NCBI GenBank assembly: GCA_019114415.1
Contig: DXFO01000027.1
Location: 1-33,063, forward strand
Source: Candidatus Gemmiger faecavium
GTDB lineage: Bacteria > Bacillota > Clostridia > Oscillospirales > Ruminococcaceae
Length of the DNA: 33,063 nt
Direction: 5' to 3'
Positions 1-7,408 of the stretch are shown piece after piece. A program made the translations under genes and the position numbers. The first letter of the stretch is position 1. Each line of letters begins with the position of its first letter. The notes under the pieces were generated by a model that was given only the letters and a program-made list of their open reading frames with translations, did not search any database and was not told the origin of the DNA.

Positions 1-1
1 C

Positions 2-571
2 GGCACCCACGAAGAACACCTGTCTGTATTGGAGTACAAAAAGCAGGAGCGCAGCAAGGAAGTTAAGGAACTGGATTCAGCTATTGCGCAGAAACGCACC
101 GAAGTGGAAAAGATAGAGGATACCTTGCAGGCGGTCCAGAAACAAGTGGTGGACCTTGATAAGATCGAGGCCGTCAGTGCGAAAAAGGCGCTTTTGAGTG
201 ACCGGGTAACGCTACCGCGCAGTGACTTTGAAAAACTGCTCCATGCAGCCAAGCGGTATGTGGTGTACCGCCGTCAGGATGAACAGCTGCAGAAACTGCT
301 GGATACCGCTCAGGAGAAAATCCGGCAGCTGGAAAGCGTGCTGAACGGTCTGAAAGAGAAAGTGGCCGATCTGACCAACAGACTGACCGAGCAGACTGCC
401 CGGTATCGTCAGGCACTCATGGGGGAAAGAGCACGGCGGATGCGGATGGAAAAGGAAAACACACGCCTCCAACAGGAAAAAGCAGTCATGGCGGCGCTTC
501 TGCGCAAACACGGGATTGCCTGGAAGGAACCTCCGTTGGAGAGGACGAAAGAAGAGTTGAATATCAGATAA
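2..571 (+). CDS. MobV/Pre-type relaxase, C-terminal part (gene begins before the window)
   Basis: The frame is open from base 2, so this is the 3' end of a longer gene. A TTG at 29 is a possible internal start but has no convincing ribosome site. The visible part is almost entirely charged coiled coil rich in Lys, Glu, Gln and Leu (roughly residues 10-160). It starts with a segment reading GTHEEHLSVLEYKKQ, which resembles the join between the catalytic domain and the coiled-coil tail in MobV/Pre plasmid-recombination relaxases of Firmicutes mobilizable elements. Such enzymes nick the transfer origin; the catalytic histidines would lie outside this window. The immediately downstream excisionase and integrase support a mobilizable-element origin. 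The family call rests on the tail and context only, so another coiled-coil mobilization protein is possible. Confidence 0.6.
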   Translation, partial: GTHEEHLSVLEYKKQERSKEVKELDSAIAQKRTEVEKIEDTLQAVQKQVVDLDKIEAVSAKKALLSDRVTLPRSDFEKLLHAAKRYVVYRRQDEQLQKLLDTAQEKIRQLESVLNGLKEKVADLTNRLTEQTARYRQALMGERARRMRMEKENTRLQQEKAVMAALLRKHGIAWKEPPLERTKEELNIR

Positions 572-589
572 AAGCTATGGAGGTGGCTT

Positions 590-823
590 ATGGACAATGA
601 AAAGGCAATGGCCTGTGAGAAGAAGGGGTCGGATGTTCCGGTTTGGCGACGGTATACGTTGACCATCGAGGAAGCTGCCGGATACTATCATATCGGAGAA
701 ACCAAGCTGCGAATGCTGGTGGATGAGCATCCCAACGAGGATTTCTTTGTGATGAACGGGAACCGCGTCCTGATCAAGCGGGAAAAATTCGAGAGGTATC
801 TGGACCGGGCAACGGCTGTATAA
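590..823 (+). CDS. xis: Excisionase, Tn916 Xis-like
   Basis: This is a 77-residue protein with an ATG at 590 and a GGAGGT ribosome site at 579-584. The core (about residues 20-72) has the winged-helix layout of Tn916-family excisionases: a YTLTIEEAAGYYHIG helix-turn-helix, a KLRMLV recognition helix and a wing ending in NGNRVLIKREKFERYLD. These proteins bend the element ends and steer the integrase toward excision. It lies 18 bases after the relaxase fragment and about 126 bases before the integrase, the usual xis-int order. The first 15 or so residues look unstructured. It shows no damage, unlike the integrase beside it. Confidence 0.85.
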   Translation: MDNEKAMACEKKGSDVPVWRRYTLTIEEAAGYYHIGETKLRMLVDEHPNEDFFVMNGNRVLIKREKFERYLDRATAV

Positions 824-866
824 CAACCTTTCCAAGGAGGCAACGGCAGATTGCCGATTTCCTGTG

Positions 867-933
867 GCATAGCTATGCGGAGAGCCAAACTTGTGCTATG
901 ATAAGAGTGCAAGTCTGGCTCTCCTTTCTTTTT
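867..933 (+). terminator. Palindrome plus intrinsic terminator in the xis-int leader
   Basis: A perfect 12-bp palindrome (GCATAGCTATGC, 867-878) abuts a long hairpin. Its left arm is 879-893 and its right arm 910-924: nine pairs, one A/C mismatch, then five pairs. The right arm is followed by TTTCTTTTT at 925-933. Stem plus T-run fits a rho-independent terminator on the plus strand. It ends three bases before the integrase ribosome site (AAGGAGAG, 936-943), so it would separate int expression from xis and mobilization transcription or act as an attenuator. The palindrome may be a protein site. Confidence 0.7.
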
Positions 934-949
934 ATAAGGAGAGATTACC

Positions 950-1936
950 ATGAGTGAAAAAAGACGTGACAATCGCAATCGGATTTTGCGCGATGGCGAG
1001 TATCAGCGCAAGGATGGGAGGTATCGGTATCGCTACCTTGACGAAAACGGCAAGGAGCAAAGTGTGTACAGTTGGCGGCTGGATAAGAACGATCCCATGC
1101 CCAAAGGGAAAAAGCCCGAACTTTCTCTGAGAGAAAAGAAAAAGCGGATTGAGGCGGATCTGTTCGACCACATTGTGACCAATGGCGGAGATTATACGGT
1201 GCTGGAACTGGTGGAGAAATATATTTCTCTGAAAACCGGCGTCCGCCATAATACGGCGGCAGGTTACAAGACGGTGATCGGCATTCTGAAAAAGGAAGCG
1301 TTTGGCAGGCAGCGCATTGACAGGGGACACCTGTCCGATGCGAAGGCATGGCTGATCAAACTGCAGCAGGTGGACGGTAAAAGGTACAGTTCCATTCATT
1401 CCATCCGGGGCGTTCTCCGACCGGCTTTCCAGATGGCGGTGGACGATGACCTGCTCCGCAAAAATCCCTTTGGGTTTGAACTGGCCTCGGTGGTAGTCAA
1501 TGACTCGGTGACTCGGGAGCCCATCACCCGGAAGCAGGAACAGGATCTGCTGCAATTTATCAAGGCGGATAAGCATTACAGCAGATGCTACGACGGGATC
1601 TACATCCTCTTTCACACAGGGCTGCGGATGGTGAACGGCTATGCGGGCTTTCTGTTCCTGGACAAGAACGACATGCCCATGGTGGCACTCCACTGGCAAA
1701 AGTATCTGCAGCATATTGTGGAGAAGTACAACAGGATCTACCGCATCCCCATGCCCAAGGTGACGCCCCATGTGTGCAGGCATACCTTCTGTTCCAATAT
1801 GGCCAAATCCGGCATGAACCCCAAGACCCTGCAGTACATCATGGGCCATGCGGATATCAGCGTTACCCTCAACACTTACACCCATGTGAGCTATGAAGAT
1901 GCCAAGGGAGAACTGCTTCGGCTGGCCCATGCCTGA
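950..1936 (+). CDS. int: Tn916-type tyrosine integrase with apparent internal deletion
   Basis: The protein has 328 residues, with an ATG at 950 behind AAGGAGAG. Residues 4-70 match the Tn916 Int arm-binding domain (RRDNRNRIL, GEYQRKDGRYRYRYLDENG, VYSWRL). Residues 80-185 form the core-binding SAM-like domain. In the catalytic domain Arg226 (in HTGLR), His274 and Arg277 (HVCRH), His300 (MGHADIS) and Tyr310 are present. Tn916 Int is about 405 residues. Here HTGLRM (to residue 227) joins directly to VNGYAGFLFL, a segment that in relatives lies about 70 residues further on. The missing block includes the beta-hairpin with the catalytic lysine. The gene stays in frame, so a protein may be made but is probably unable to recombine DNA. 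The join could also be an assembly artefact. Confidence 0.85.
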   Translation: MSEKRRDNRNRILRDGEYQRKDGRYRYRYLDENGKEQSVYSWRLDKNDPMPKGKKPELSLREKKKRIEADLFDHIVTNGGDYTVLELVEKYISLKTGVRHNTAAGYKTVIGILKKEAFGRQRIDRGHLSDAKAWLIKLQQVDGKRYSSIHSIRGVLRPAFQMAVDDDLLRKNPFGFELASVVVNDSVTREPITRKQEQDLLQFIKADKHYSRCYDGIYILFHTGLRMVNGYAGFLFLDKNDMPMVALHWQKYLQHIVEKYNRIYRIPMPKVTPHVCRHTFCSNMAKSGMNPKTLQYIMGHADISVTLNTYTHVSYEDAKGELLRLAHA

Positions 1937-1943
1937 AAAGGGC

Positions 1944-1983
1944 CGTTGGTAAATTTTTTTGAATTTACCAACGATTTACCAAT
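1944..1983. repeat. Inverted and direct repeats just after int (candidate element end)
   Basis: A perfect 12-bp inverted repeat, CGTTGGTAAATT at 1944-1955 and AATTTACCAACG at 1962-1973, is followed at once by a further near copy, ATTTACCAATG (1974-1983 core). The repeats start seven bases after the int stop codon. No T-run follows on the plus strand, so it is a poor terminator. In Tn916-like elements the core site and integrase arm-binding repeats lie just outside int, which makes this a candidate att/arm-site region. The exact junction with the chromosome cannot be fixed without the other end; it probably lies between here and about 2090. Confidence 0.45.
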
Positions 1984-2133
1984 GTTGCAGGGAAAAACAT
2001 GGGAAGTGCTGAGAAGATGTGAAAAGATATCTTCCCGGAACGGGTCTTTGAAGCATAATGAAAAAACGACGATACACCAAATAATATTGGATATTTGGAA
2101 CGAAATGAAGCGCTTTTGAGGAGTTCTGAAAAG

Positions 2134-2589
2134 ATGGTAAAAATCCTGTTTGTGTGCCACGGCAACATTTGCCGAAGTCCGATGGCGGAATATGTCATGA
2201 AAAAGCTGGTGTCAGATGCAGGTCTGTCCGACGGCTATGAAATATCGTCTGCGGCAACCAGTACCGAAGAAATCGGCAACCCGGTATATCCTCCTGCCAG
2301 GCGTAAGCTGGCCGAACATGGCATCACATGCGAGGGACATTCGGCCCGTCAGATGACCCGTGCCGATTATGACCGGTACGATCTGCTGATCGGTATGGAC
2401 CGCGAAAATATGGATTCTATGCGCCGCATCTGCGGGGGAGACCCGACGGGAAAACAGCACCTGCTGATGGACTATACTGACCGCCCGGGAAACGTGGCCG
2501 ATCCCTGGTACACAAGAAACTTTGAAAAGACCTGGCAGGATGTACTGCAGGGCTGTACGGCCTTGCTGGAATATCTTGAAAACAAATGA
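2134..2589 (+). CDS. Low-molecular-weight protein tyrosine phosphatase
   Basis: The predicted protein has 151 residues, the normal size for the family. The P-loop is near the N-terminus: VCHGNICRSPMAEY, with nucleophile Cys8 and Arg14 in the C-X5-R pattern. The general-acid loop is ADPWYTRNFE with Asp123. I chose the ATG at 2134 because GAGGAG at 2118-2123 is well placed and the P-loop then falls at the usual position; the frame can be read from a TTG at 2095 but that has no ribosome site. The family removes phosphate from protein tyrosines, often on bacterial tyrosine kinases that control capsule or exopolysaccharide. Two glycosyltransferase-type genes follow, but a strong terminator intervenes and no tyrosine kinase is visible. 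It is probably the first host gene after the mobile element. Confidence 0.92.
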   Translation: MVKILFVCHGNICRSPMAEYVMKKLVSDAGLSDGYEISSAATSTEEIGNPVYPPARRKLAEHGITCEGHSARQMTRADYDRYDLLIGMDRENMDSMRRICGGDPTGKQHLLMDYTDRPGNVADPWYTRNFEKTWQDVLQGCTALLEYLENK

Positions 2590-2592
2590 TGA

Positions 2593-2638
2593 AAATACTC
2601 CCTTCCGGAAGGACTGCTTCCGGAAGGGAGTATTTTTG
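2593..2638 (+). terminator. Intrinsic terminator after the phosphatase gene
   Basis: A perfect 19-bp stem (2593-2611 with 2617-2635), loop GACTG, ends in a run of T. It starts right after the phosphatase stop codon. The left arm carries A residues, so it may also work on the minus strand. Confidence 0.9.
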
Positions 2639-2881
2639 TCGGGGGATACCAAACTCTTTTTGAAATGAAAAGCAAAACAAATTGTACTGTTCTTCCATAA
2701 GGTGCCGTTTTTGGCCGCAGAGAAAGGGTATACTCGTATTCACAGCCGCAAAAATACGGTTCGATAGTCCTGTGACACAATGACCTTTACAAATCTGATA
2801 CGAACCCGAAACATTTCCATGCAAAATAAGAGACAGAACCCGGTCCGGCAGCGTATATCATAGGTGTGGGGACCTGAATAT

Positions 2882-4012
2882 ATGGCAGAAAATGTAACTT
2901 GCATACCTCCGGAGACACAGATTCATATACCGTTGGGAAAGGTGGTGGCGGATATTCAAACAGACAAACTGGATATGGAAAATATTGCGCTGGTGATTCC
3001 CGCATATGAACCGGGAGAACCCCTGATCCGGCTTTTACGGCAGCTTTGTCCTCGGTGGAGCGGCCCCGTCATCGTTGTGGATGACGGCAGCAGTGAAAAG
3101 TCTGCTCCGATTTTCCGGCAGGCGGAAGAGATGGGGACCAGAGTTTTGCGCCATAGTGTCAATCTGGGAAAAGGACGGGCGCTCAAAACAGCATTCAATG
3201 TCTGCCTGACGGAGTACATGGGCCTGATTGGCTGTGTTACAGCGGACGCCGACGGACAGCACCTTCCGGAAGATATTTTTCGCTGCGCAAAAGCTCTGTG
3301 CCGCACTCCATCTGCCCTGATTTTGGGGTGCAGGGACTTCTCCGGTACACAGGTGCCGTGGCAAAACCGTCTGGGCAACCGGATGACCTGCCTTGTGATG
3401 CGGTTGTTCGGGGGAGTGGATCTTGAAGATACGCAGACCGGGCTGCGCGGAATTCCCGCCGCGTTCATGCGCCGGTTGATGCAGGTGGATGGGGAACGCT
3501 ATGAGTTTGAAACCAATATGCTGCTGTTTGCAAAGCGGCAGGACATTGCAATGATTGAAATTCCCATTGAGACGGTCTATCTGGATCAGAACCGGGCATC
3601 TCATTTTCGGCCGCTGCGCGACGGACTGCGAATCTACGCGCTGTTTCTTCGATTTTCCGCCGTGTCTCTGTTTTGCGCACTGGTTGATTTTGCGCTTTTT
3701 TCGCTGTTTGTTGTCGTACTTCGACCATTGGCTCAAGAGTGGTATATTGCTGCGGCAACGGTGGGCGCGCGAATCCTTTCGGCAGTGACAAATTATCGTC
3801 TGAACAGCGGTCTGGTGTTTGAAAAAAAGATGACCCGCAAAAGCGGAGCGGGATATTTTGCCTTGTGCGTTTTACAGATGGCTGCCAGCGCAGGACTGGT
3901 GTCTCTGCTGTTTGGCGTACTGCACTGGCCGGAACTTTTGTGCAAAGTCATTGTGGACGGCCTGCTGTTTTTCGTCAGTTTCCAGATACAGAACCGCTGG
4001 ATTTTTCGGTGA
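2882..4012 (+). CDS. Glycosyltransferase family 2 fused to a GtrA-like membrane domain
   Basis: About 376 residues in two parts. Residues 34-235 are a GT-A domain of the dolichol/polyprenyl-phosphate sugar synthase type: LVIPAYEPGEPL, the nucleotide-binding VVDDGSS, NLGKGRALKTAF, the metal-binding TADADGQH (Asp122-Asp124) and DTQTGLRG. Residues 250-376 are four hydrophobic helices ending in QNRWIFR, the signature of GtrA/DPMS-type small membrane proteins. The enzyme should move a sugar from a nucleotide to undecaprenyl phosphate on the inner membrane face, with the GtrA part aiding translocation. Start: ATG 2882 has GGGGAC eight bases upstream; GTG 2864 and ATG 2975 (directly before the GT domain, poor ribosome site) are alternatives. 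The next gene starts 14 bases downstream, so the two are very likely cotranscribed. Confidence 0.88.
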   Translation: MAENVTCIPPETQIHIPLGKVVADIQTDKLDMENIALVIPAYEPGEPLIRLLRQLCPRWSGPVIVVDDGSSEKSAPIFRQAEEMGTRVLRHSVNLGKGRALKTAFNVCLTEYMGLIGCVTADADGQHLPEDIFRCAKALCRTPSALILGCRDFSGTQVPWQNRLGNRMTCLVMRLFGGVDLEDTQTGLRGIPAAFMRRLMQVDGERYEFETNMLLFAKRQDIAMIEIPIETVYLDQNRASHFRPLRDGLRIYALFLRFSAVSLFCALVDFALFSLFVVVLRPLAQEWYIAAATVGARILSAVTNYRLNSGLVFEKKMTRKSGAGYFALCVLQMAASAGLVSLLFGVLHWPELLCKVIVDGLLFFVSFQIQNRWIFR

Positions 4013-4026
4013 AAGGGGATGCTCCA

Positions 4027-5883
4027 ATGAGTGCGCTGCTGATCCTGTGTATGATCCTGCCCCTTGCGGCGGGCATCTGTGCAGCACTTGACTGCCGCAT
4101 GGAAGAAGCCCTTTCGCTTTCTTTGTTTGTCATGATTGCCGCAGGATATGCGGTGACACTGGCGGGGGGACTGTGGCTGACCGGCGGATTGGTATGGATT
4201 CTTTCTTTGACTGGGGGCGGATTTGCCGTCTATCGGTTCGCCGTCAAAAAGGCGGTTCCGGTGACGGTCCTGCTGAAAGGAACGGGAATCTTCCTCTTGT
4301 TTGCGGCCTTTTTCTGGTGGCTGTGCCGTGGATGCGCATTTACGGATTGGGATGACTTTTCCCATTGGGGCAAGGCCGTCAAATGGATGTATTACACCGA
4401 TACACTGTATACGGCGCCCGCATCGACGGATGCCTTCAAATCCTATCCGCCTGCGACGGCAATTTTGCAATACATGATCCTCAAGGCAGGCGGCTTTCCG
4501 TTTCGGGAGGACATCGTTCTCTATGCCAATGCGCTGCTGACGGCGGCAATGCTCACGCTGCCTTTTCGCGCTGTCCATTTCCGCAGCCGTCCGGTCCGTG
4601 CCGAGGCAATGGCCGCTTTGCTTGCGCTTCTGCCGATGCTTGTCTATCCTTCCTACTTTTTCCGGGCTAGTGTGGATGGTCTGCTCGGCCTTTTGTCGGG
4701 GATGCTGATCGTATCGGTATTTCTTCCGGGGCGGACCCGGGCTTCCGACTGGCTGGAAACTCTGGGGTGTCTGGTGCTTGCCCTTGTCAAATCCTCGGGG
4801 ACTGGCCTGGCGGTTTTGGCTGCCCTGACGGTACTTCTTCTGCGCTCCGCCAAAGAGAAAAGGCTCACAGGTGTGTTTCCATTGGGAGCGGTGCTGGTGG
4901 CAAAATGCAGCTGGAGCCTGCACCTTTCCGTCGTCGGGGCGGGCGAGAGGATGCAGTGGCCGGGCGGATGGACCGGAGGCATTTTCAGCCTTTTGACCGG
5001 ACGGGCAGACGCCTGGCGGTATGAGGTACTGCAAAATTTTTCCGAAACCATTTTCCGGCAGGGCAATTACGGGGCAGGCCAGTGGATTCCGTTTGCTGCG
5101 ATACCCGCCACTCTTGCCGTGACGGCGGCGATTACGCTGATAAGCTGCGAGACGGCAGAACGGCGGGACAGGAAAAAGGCGATTCTTTTTCTGACAGGAG
5201 CAGCGTTGGCAATTACACTGGTGTTTGTTCTGACCCTGCTGTACAGTTATCTTTATCTGTTCAATCAGGCCGAGGCCATGTATCTTGCCTCGGTTTACCG
5301 GTATCTGGACACCTGCACGATGCTTATGGCGTATACGATGGTAGTTCTGATGGGCATATTTTCCGGCTGCCGCAAAATGCCGCTTGCGGCATTGCCTGCC
5401 GCAGTACCGCTGATGTTGGCTGTGCTGTTTCCGGCGGATGGGCTGCCGGCGGCGATTCTGAATGCTCCCATCCATGCGGCCCAGACGCAAAACGACCGCA
5501 TTCTGGCCCGCCATGCTGCTCAGCGCATTCAGGCACTGGGGGAAAAATCGCCGCGGCTTCAGCTGATCACGGCCAACGACGCGGGCGCTGCGGCACTGAA
5601 AATTGATTATGAACTGCTGCCGGTCTGCCTTCCGGAACAGTCGACGATTTTGATGGCGGACAACAGCAGCGGACAGCTTGGCGTGTGTGAGATCACAGCC
5701 CAGGAATGGAGCACGGAACTGGCCAGACGGTTTGACTACGTCTATATTTATTGTCCGGAAGATCAGTTCGTGGCGGATTACCAGTCTGTTTTCGAGGATG
5801 ACAGCCAGATCGTTGTGGACCGGATGTTCCGGGTCATCGCACAGCCGGACGGCACGGCAAAACTGCGCTGTATGGATGAATGA
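4027..5883 (+). CDS. Large polytopic membrane protein, GT-C glycosyltransferase-like
   Basis: 618 residues from ATG 4027, with AAAGGGGA just upstream (4013-4019). The frame stays open upstream to 3865, but that part overlaps the previous gene. About a dozen hydrophobic segments fill residues 1-500. The first large loop carries FTDWDDFSHWGKAVKWMYYTD and SYPPATAILQYM, which resembles the acidic first external loop of GT-C enzymes such as ArnT/PMT-type transferases. The last ~130 residues are soluble and probably face outside. GT-C enzymes take sugars from polyprenyl phosphate, exactly what the upstream gene should supply, so the pair is likely a donor-synthesis and transfer module decorating a wall polymer, lipid or protein. 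The acceptor and sugar are unknown. The family assignment is by loop pattern and context, not by a clear signature. Confidence 0.7.
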   Translation: MSALLILCMILPLAAGICAALDCRMEEALSLSLFVMIAAGYAVTLAGGLWLTGGLVWILSLTGGGFAVYRFAVKKAVPVTVLLKGTGIFLLFAAFFWWLCRGCAFTDWDDFSHWGKAVKWMYYTDTLYTAPASTDAFKSYPPATAILQYMILKAGGFPFREDIVLYANALLTAAMLTLPFRAVHFRSRPVRAEAMAALLALLPMLVYPSYFFRASVDGLLGLLSGMLIVSVFLPGRTRASDWLETLGCLVLALVKSSGTGLAVLAALTVLLLRSAKEKRLTGVFPLGAVLVAKCSWSLHLSVVGAGERMQWPGGWTGGIFSLLTGRADAWRYEVLQNFSETIFRQGNYGAGQWIPFAAIPATLAVTAAITLISCETAERRDRKKAILFLTGAALAITLVFVLTLLYSYLYLFNQAEAMYLASVYRYLDTCTMLMAYTMVVLMGIFSGCRKMPLAALPAAVPLMLAVLFPADGLPAAILNAPIHAAQTQNDRILARHAAQRIQALGEKSPRLQLITANDAGAAALKIDYELLPVCLPEQSTILMADNSSGQLGVCEITAQEWSTELARRFDYVYIYCPEDQFVADYQSVFEDDSQIVVDRMFRVIAQPDGTAKLRCMDE

Positions 5884-5959
5884 GGTCCCGACAAATCAAA
5901 ATCTCGCCCCGGCAGAAAAGCGGTTGCAGGAGCAGGGGAGAGACAAACACCATATACAA

Positions 5960-5999
5960 AATCAGAGGCACCGGAATGGTTGTTCCGGTGCCTCTGATT
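5960..5999. terminator. Bidirectional terminator between convergent genes
   Basis: A perfect 17-bp stem (5960-5976 with 5983-5999), loop TGGTTG, lies between the plus-strand membrane gene and the minus-strand oxidase gene. T-rich sequence follows on the minus strand (TTTTGTAT) and more weakly on the plus strand, so it probably stops both. Confidence 0.75.
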
Positions 6000-6018
6000 G
6001 ATTGTATTGCTTTCGGCA

Positions 6019-7032
6019 TTACAGCCGGATCATATCCCTGCTGATCTCATCCAGGTTGTGCGCACCGCACATGGACATGGTGTCGGACAACTCGTCGCCC
6101 AGTTTGTCGACCAGGGCCTTGACGCCCATGGCTCCGCCGCCATACACGGCGGTCACAAAGGGACGGGCCATCAGCACGGCATCTGCACCCATGGCGAGGG
6201 CCTTAAACACATCCACGCCGCTGCGGATGCCGCCGTCCACCAGAATGGCGCAGCGTCCGGCCACAGCATCCACGATTTCAGGCAGGACCTCGGCAGTAGC
6301 GGGGGTCTGGTCCAGAACGCGGCCGCCGTGATTGGAGACGATGATTCCGGCAGCACCGGCCTGAACGGCTTTCTCGGCGCCGCGGGCAGTCATGATCCCT
6401 TTGACGATGAACGGCACTTTTGCGTCCGCGATGATTTGGGCAAGCTCCTCCACCGTCTTGCTACCGGCCGGCGGGTCCAGGCTTTTCAAAAAGGGAAGCC
6501 CCGCCGCGTCAATGTCCATGGCAGCGGCAAATGCACCGCAGTCACGGACCATGTTCATCTTTTCCCCGATGGTAGCGGCATCCCACGGCTTCACAGTGGG
6601 GATACCGAACCCGTCAGCCTTTTTGATGGCGGCACAGGCGGCGACCATAACGGCAGGGTTGGTGCCGTCGCCGGTAAAAGCCAGGATGCCATTATCGCGG
6701 CAGGCGGAAACCAGAACGTCATTATAAGAAGGGTCGTCGTACTTTTGGCCATAGTGCAGCTGGACGGCGCCCACCGGTCCGGCAAAGACCGGGATGCGGA
6801 AACTGTGGCCGAACAGTTTCAGTGTAGTGTCCGGAGTACCGCCAGCACAGATGGTATCCATGTTGACGCGGACATCCTGCCATGCGCGATAGTTGCGGAT
6901 GGCGACATCCCCAACTCCTTTTGCGCCGGGACCCGGAAGGGTGTTCCCGCAGGCCCGGCCGTCACAGACGGGGCAAACTTTGCAGGGGCCCATCTGGCCT
7001 CTGGCGGACTGTAATACTTCCTGGTAGGTCAT
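6019..7032 (-). CDS. FMN-dependent alpha-hydroxy acid oxidase family protein
   Basis: 337 residues from ATG 7032, with AAAGGAG about 12 bases upstream. The body is an FMN (beta/alpha)8 barrel of the lactate/glycolate oxidase family: Asp173 in AMDIDAAG, Lys211 in FIVKGIMT, the catalytic His235 and Arg238 in SNHGGRVLDQ, then LVDGGIRSGVDVFKALAMGAD for phosphate binding. These enzymes oxidise 2-hydroxy acids; the substrate cannot be read from sequence. It is shorter than typical 360-residue members. It also has an unusual start: Cys17, Cys20, Cys23 and Cys28 in GPCKVCPVCDGRACG, before the barrel, suggesting a bound metal or Fe-S cluster. In an anaerobe oxygen is an unlikely acceptor, so a dehydrogenase role is plausible. 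It is a single-gene unit with its own promoter, divergent from cstA. Confidence 0.87.
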   Translation of the reverse strand: MTYQEVLQSARGQMGPCKVCPVCDGRACGNTLPGPGAKGVGDVAIRNYRAWQDVRVNMDTICAGGTPDTTLKLFGHSFRIPVFAGPVGAVQLHYGQKYDDPSYNDVLVSACRDNGILAFTGDGTNPAVMVAACAAIKKADGFGIPTVKPWDAATIGEKMNMVRDCGAFAAAMDIDAAGLPFLKSLDPPAGSKTVEELAQIIADAKVPFIVKGIMTARGAEKAVQAGAAGIIVSNHGGRVLDQTPATAEVLPEIVDAVAGRCAILVDGGIRSGVDVFKALAMGADAVLMARPFVTAVYGGGAMGVKALVDKLGDELSDTMSMCGAHNLDEISRDMIRL

Positions 7033-7097
7033 TTTGTTGTGCGCGCTCCTTTTACCGCAAATTTGGGCAGGCACGCGGTCTGCACCATGTCAAACCT

Positions 7098-7126
7098 ATT
7101 GTATCGTGCGGCTGCGGCAGGTGCAA
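7098..7126 (-). promoter_or_regulatory. Sigma-A promoter of the hydroxy acid oxidase gene
   Basis: On the minus strand TTGCAC (7121-7126) is followed by a 17-base spacer and TACAAT (7098-7103), each close to consensus. It lies 66 bases upstream of the ATG, leaving a short leader. Confidence 0.65.
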
Positions 7127-7316
7127 GGCGGGAACCGAAAAAAATGGGGCAGGGCAGCGTGCCGTATTGCATGAACCCTGCATGTACCGGAAGCAAATTC
7201 AAAAGAACAGAGAGTGCCGCAAACCAAGAAAACGGCGATTCATCGCAAAAGAGCTGCGACTTGGGGAACTTCCATAAAAAATATGAATAAACAAAAGAAT
7301 ATTTGTGAATAAAGTG

Positions 7317-7383
7317 TTGAATTCTCGGTAAAAGGGACTGTAATGAGAATTGCGAGGAGCATGTTTGCCCGAAAGGCAAGCAT
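7317..7383 (+). promoter_or_regulatory. cstA leader: weak promoter match and stem-loop next to the ribosome site
   Basis: The 282 bases between the oxidase promoter and cstA hold no convincing gene. A weak promoter match is TTGAAT (7317-7322), 18-base spacer, TAATGA (7341-7346). A nine-pair hairpin, ATGTTTGCC (7361-7369) with GGCAAGCAT (7375-7383), one G-T pair and loop CGAAA, ends eleven bases before the AAGGAGG site. Its position would let it affect translation or transcript stability. AT-rich repeats of GAATAAA occur at about 7285 and 7307. The promoter is uncertain; the hairpin is clear. Confidence 0.35.
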
Positions 7384-7408
7384 AAAATCTAATAAGGAGG
7401 AATCATTG

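Noticed and set aside
2639..2881. Promoter for the GT2 gene at TATACT (2729-2734)
   Set aside because: No acceptable -35 box lies 16-18 bases upstream. The rest of this 240-base gap shows no gene or clear hairpin beyond a weak CGTATT/AATACG pair.
3793..5514. 573-codon minus-strand frame opposite the GT-C-like gene
   Set aside because: The translation is rich in Arg, Gln, Pro and His without domains, while the plus strand has a good ribosome site and clear membrane helices.
5998..7014. 338-codon plus-strand frame opposite the hydroxy acid oxidase gene
   Set aside because: The minus-strand protein has all FMN-barrel motifs and its own promoter; the plus-strand frame is a shadow of it.
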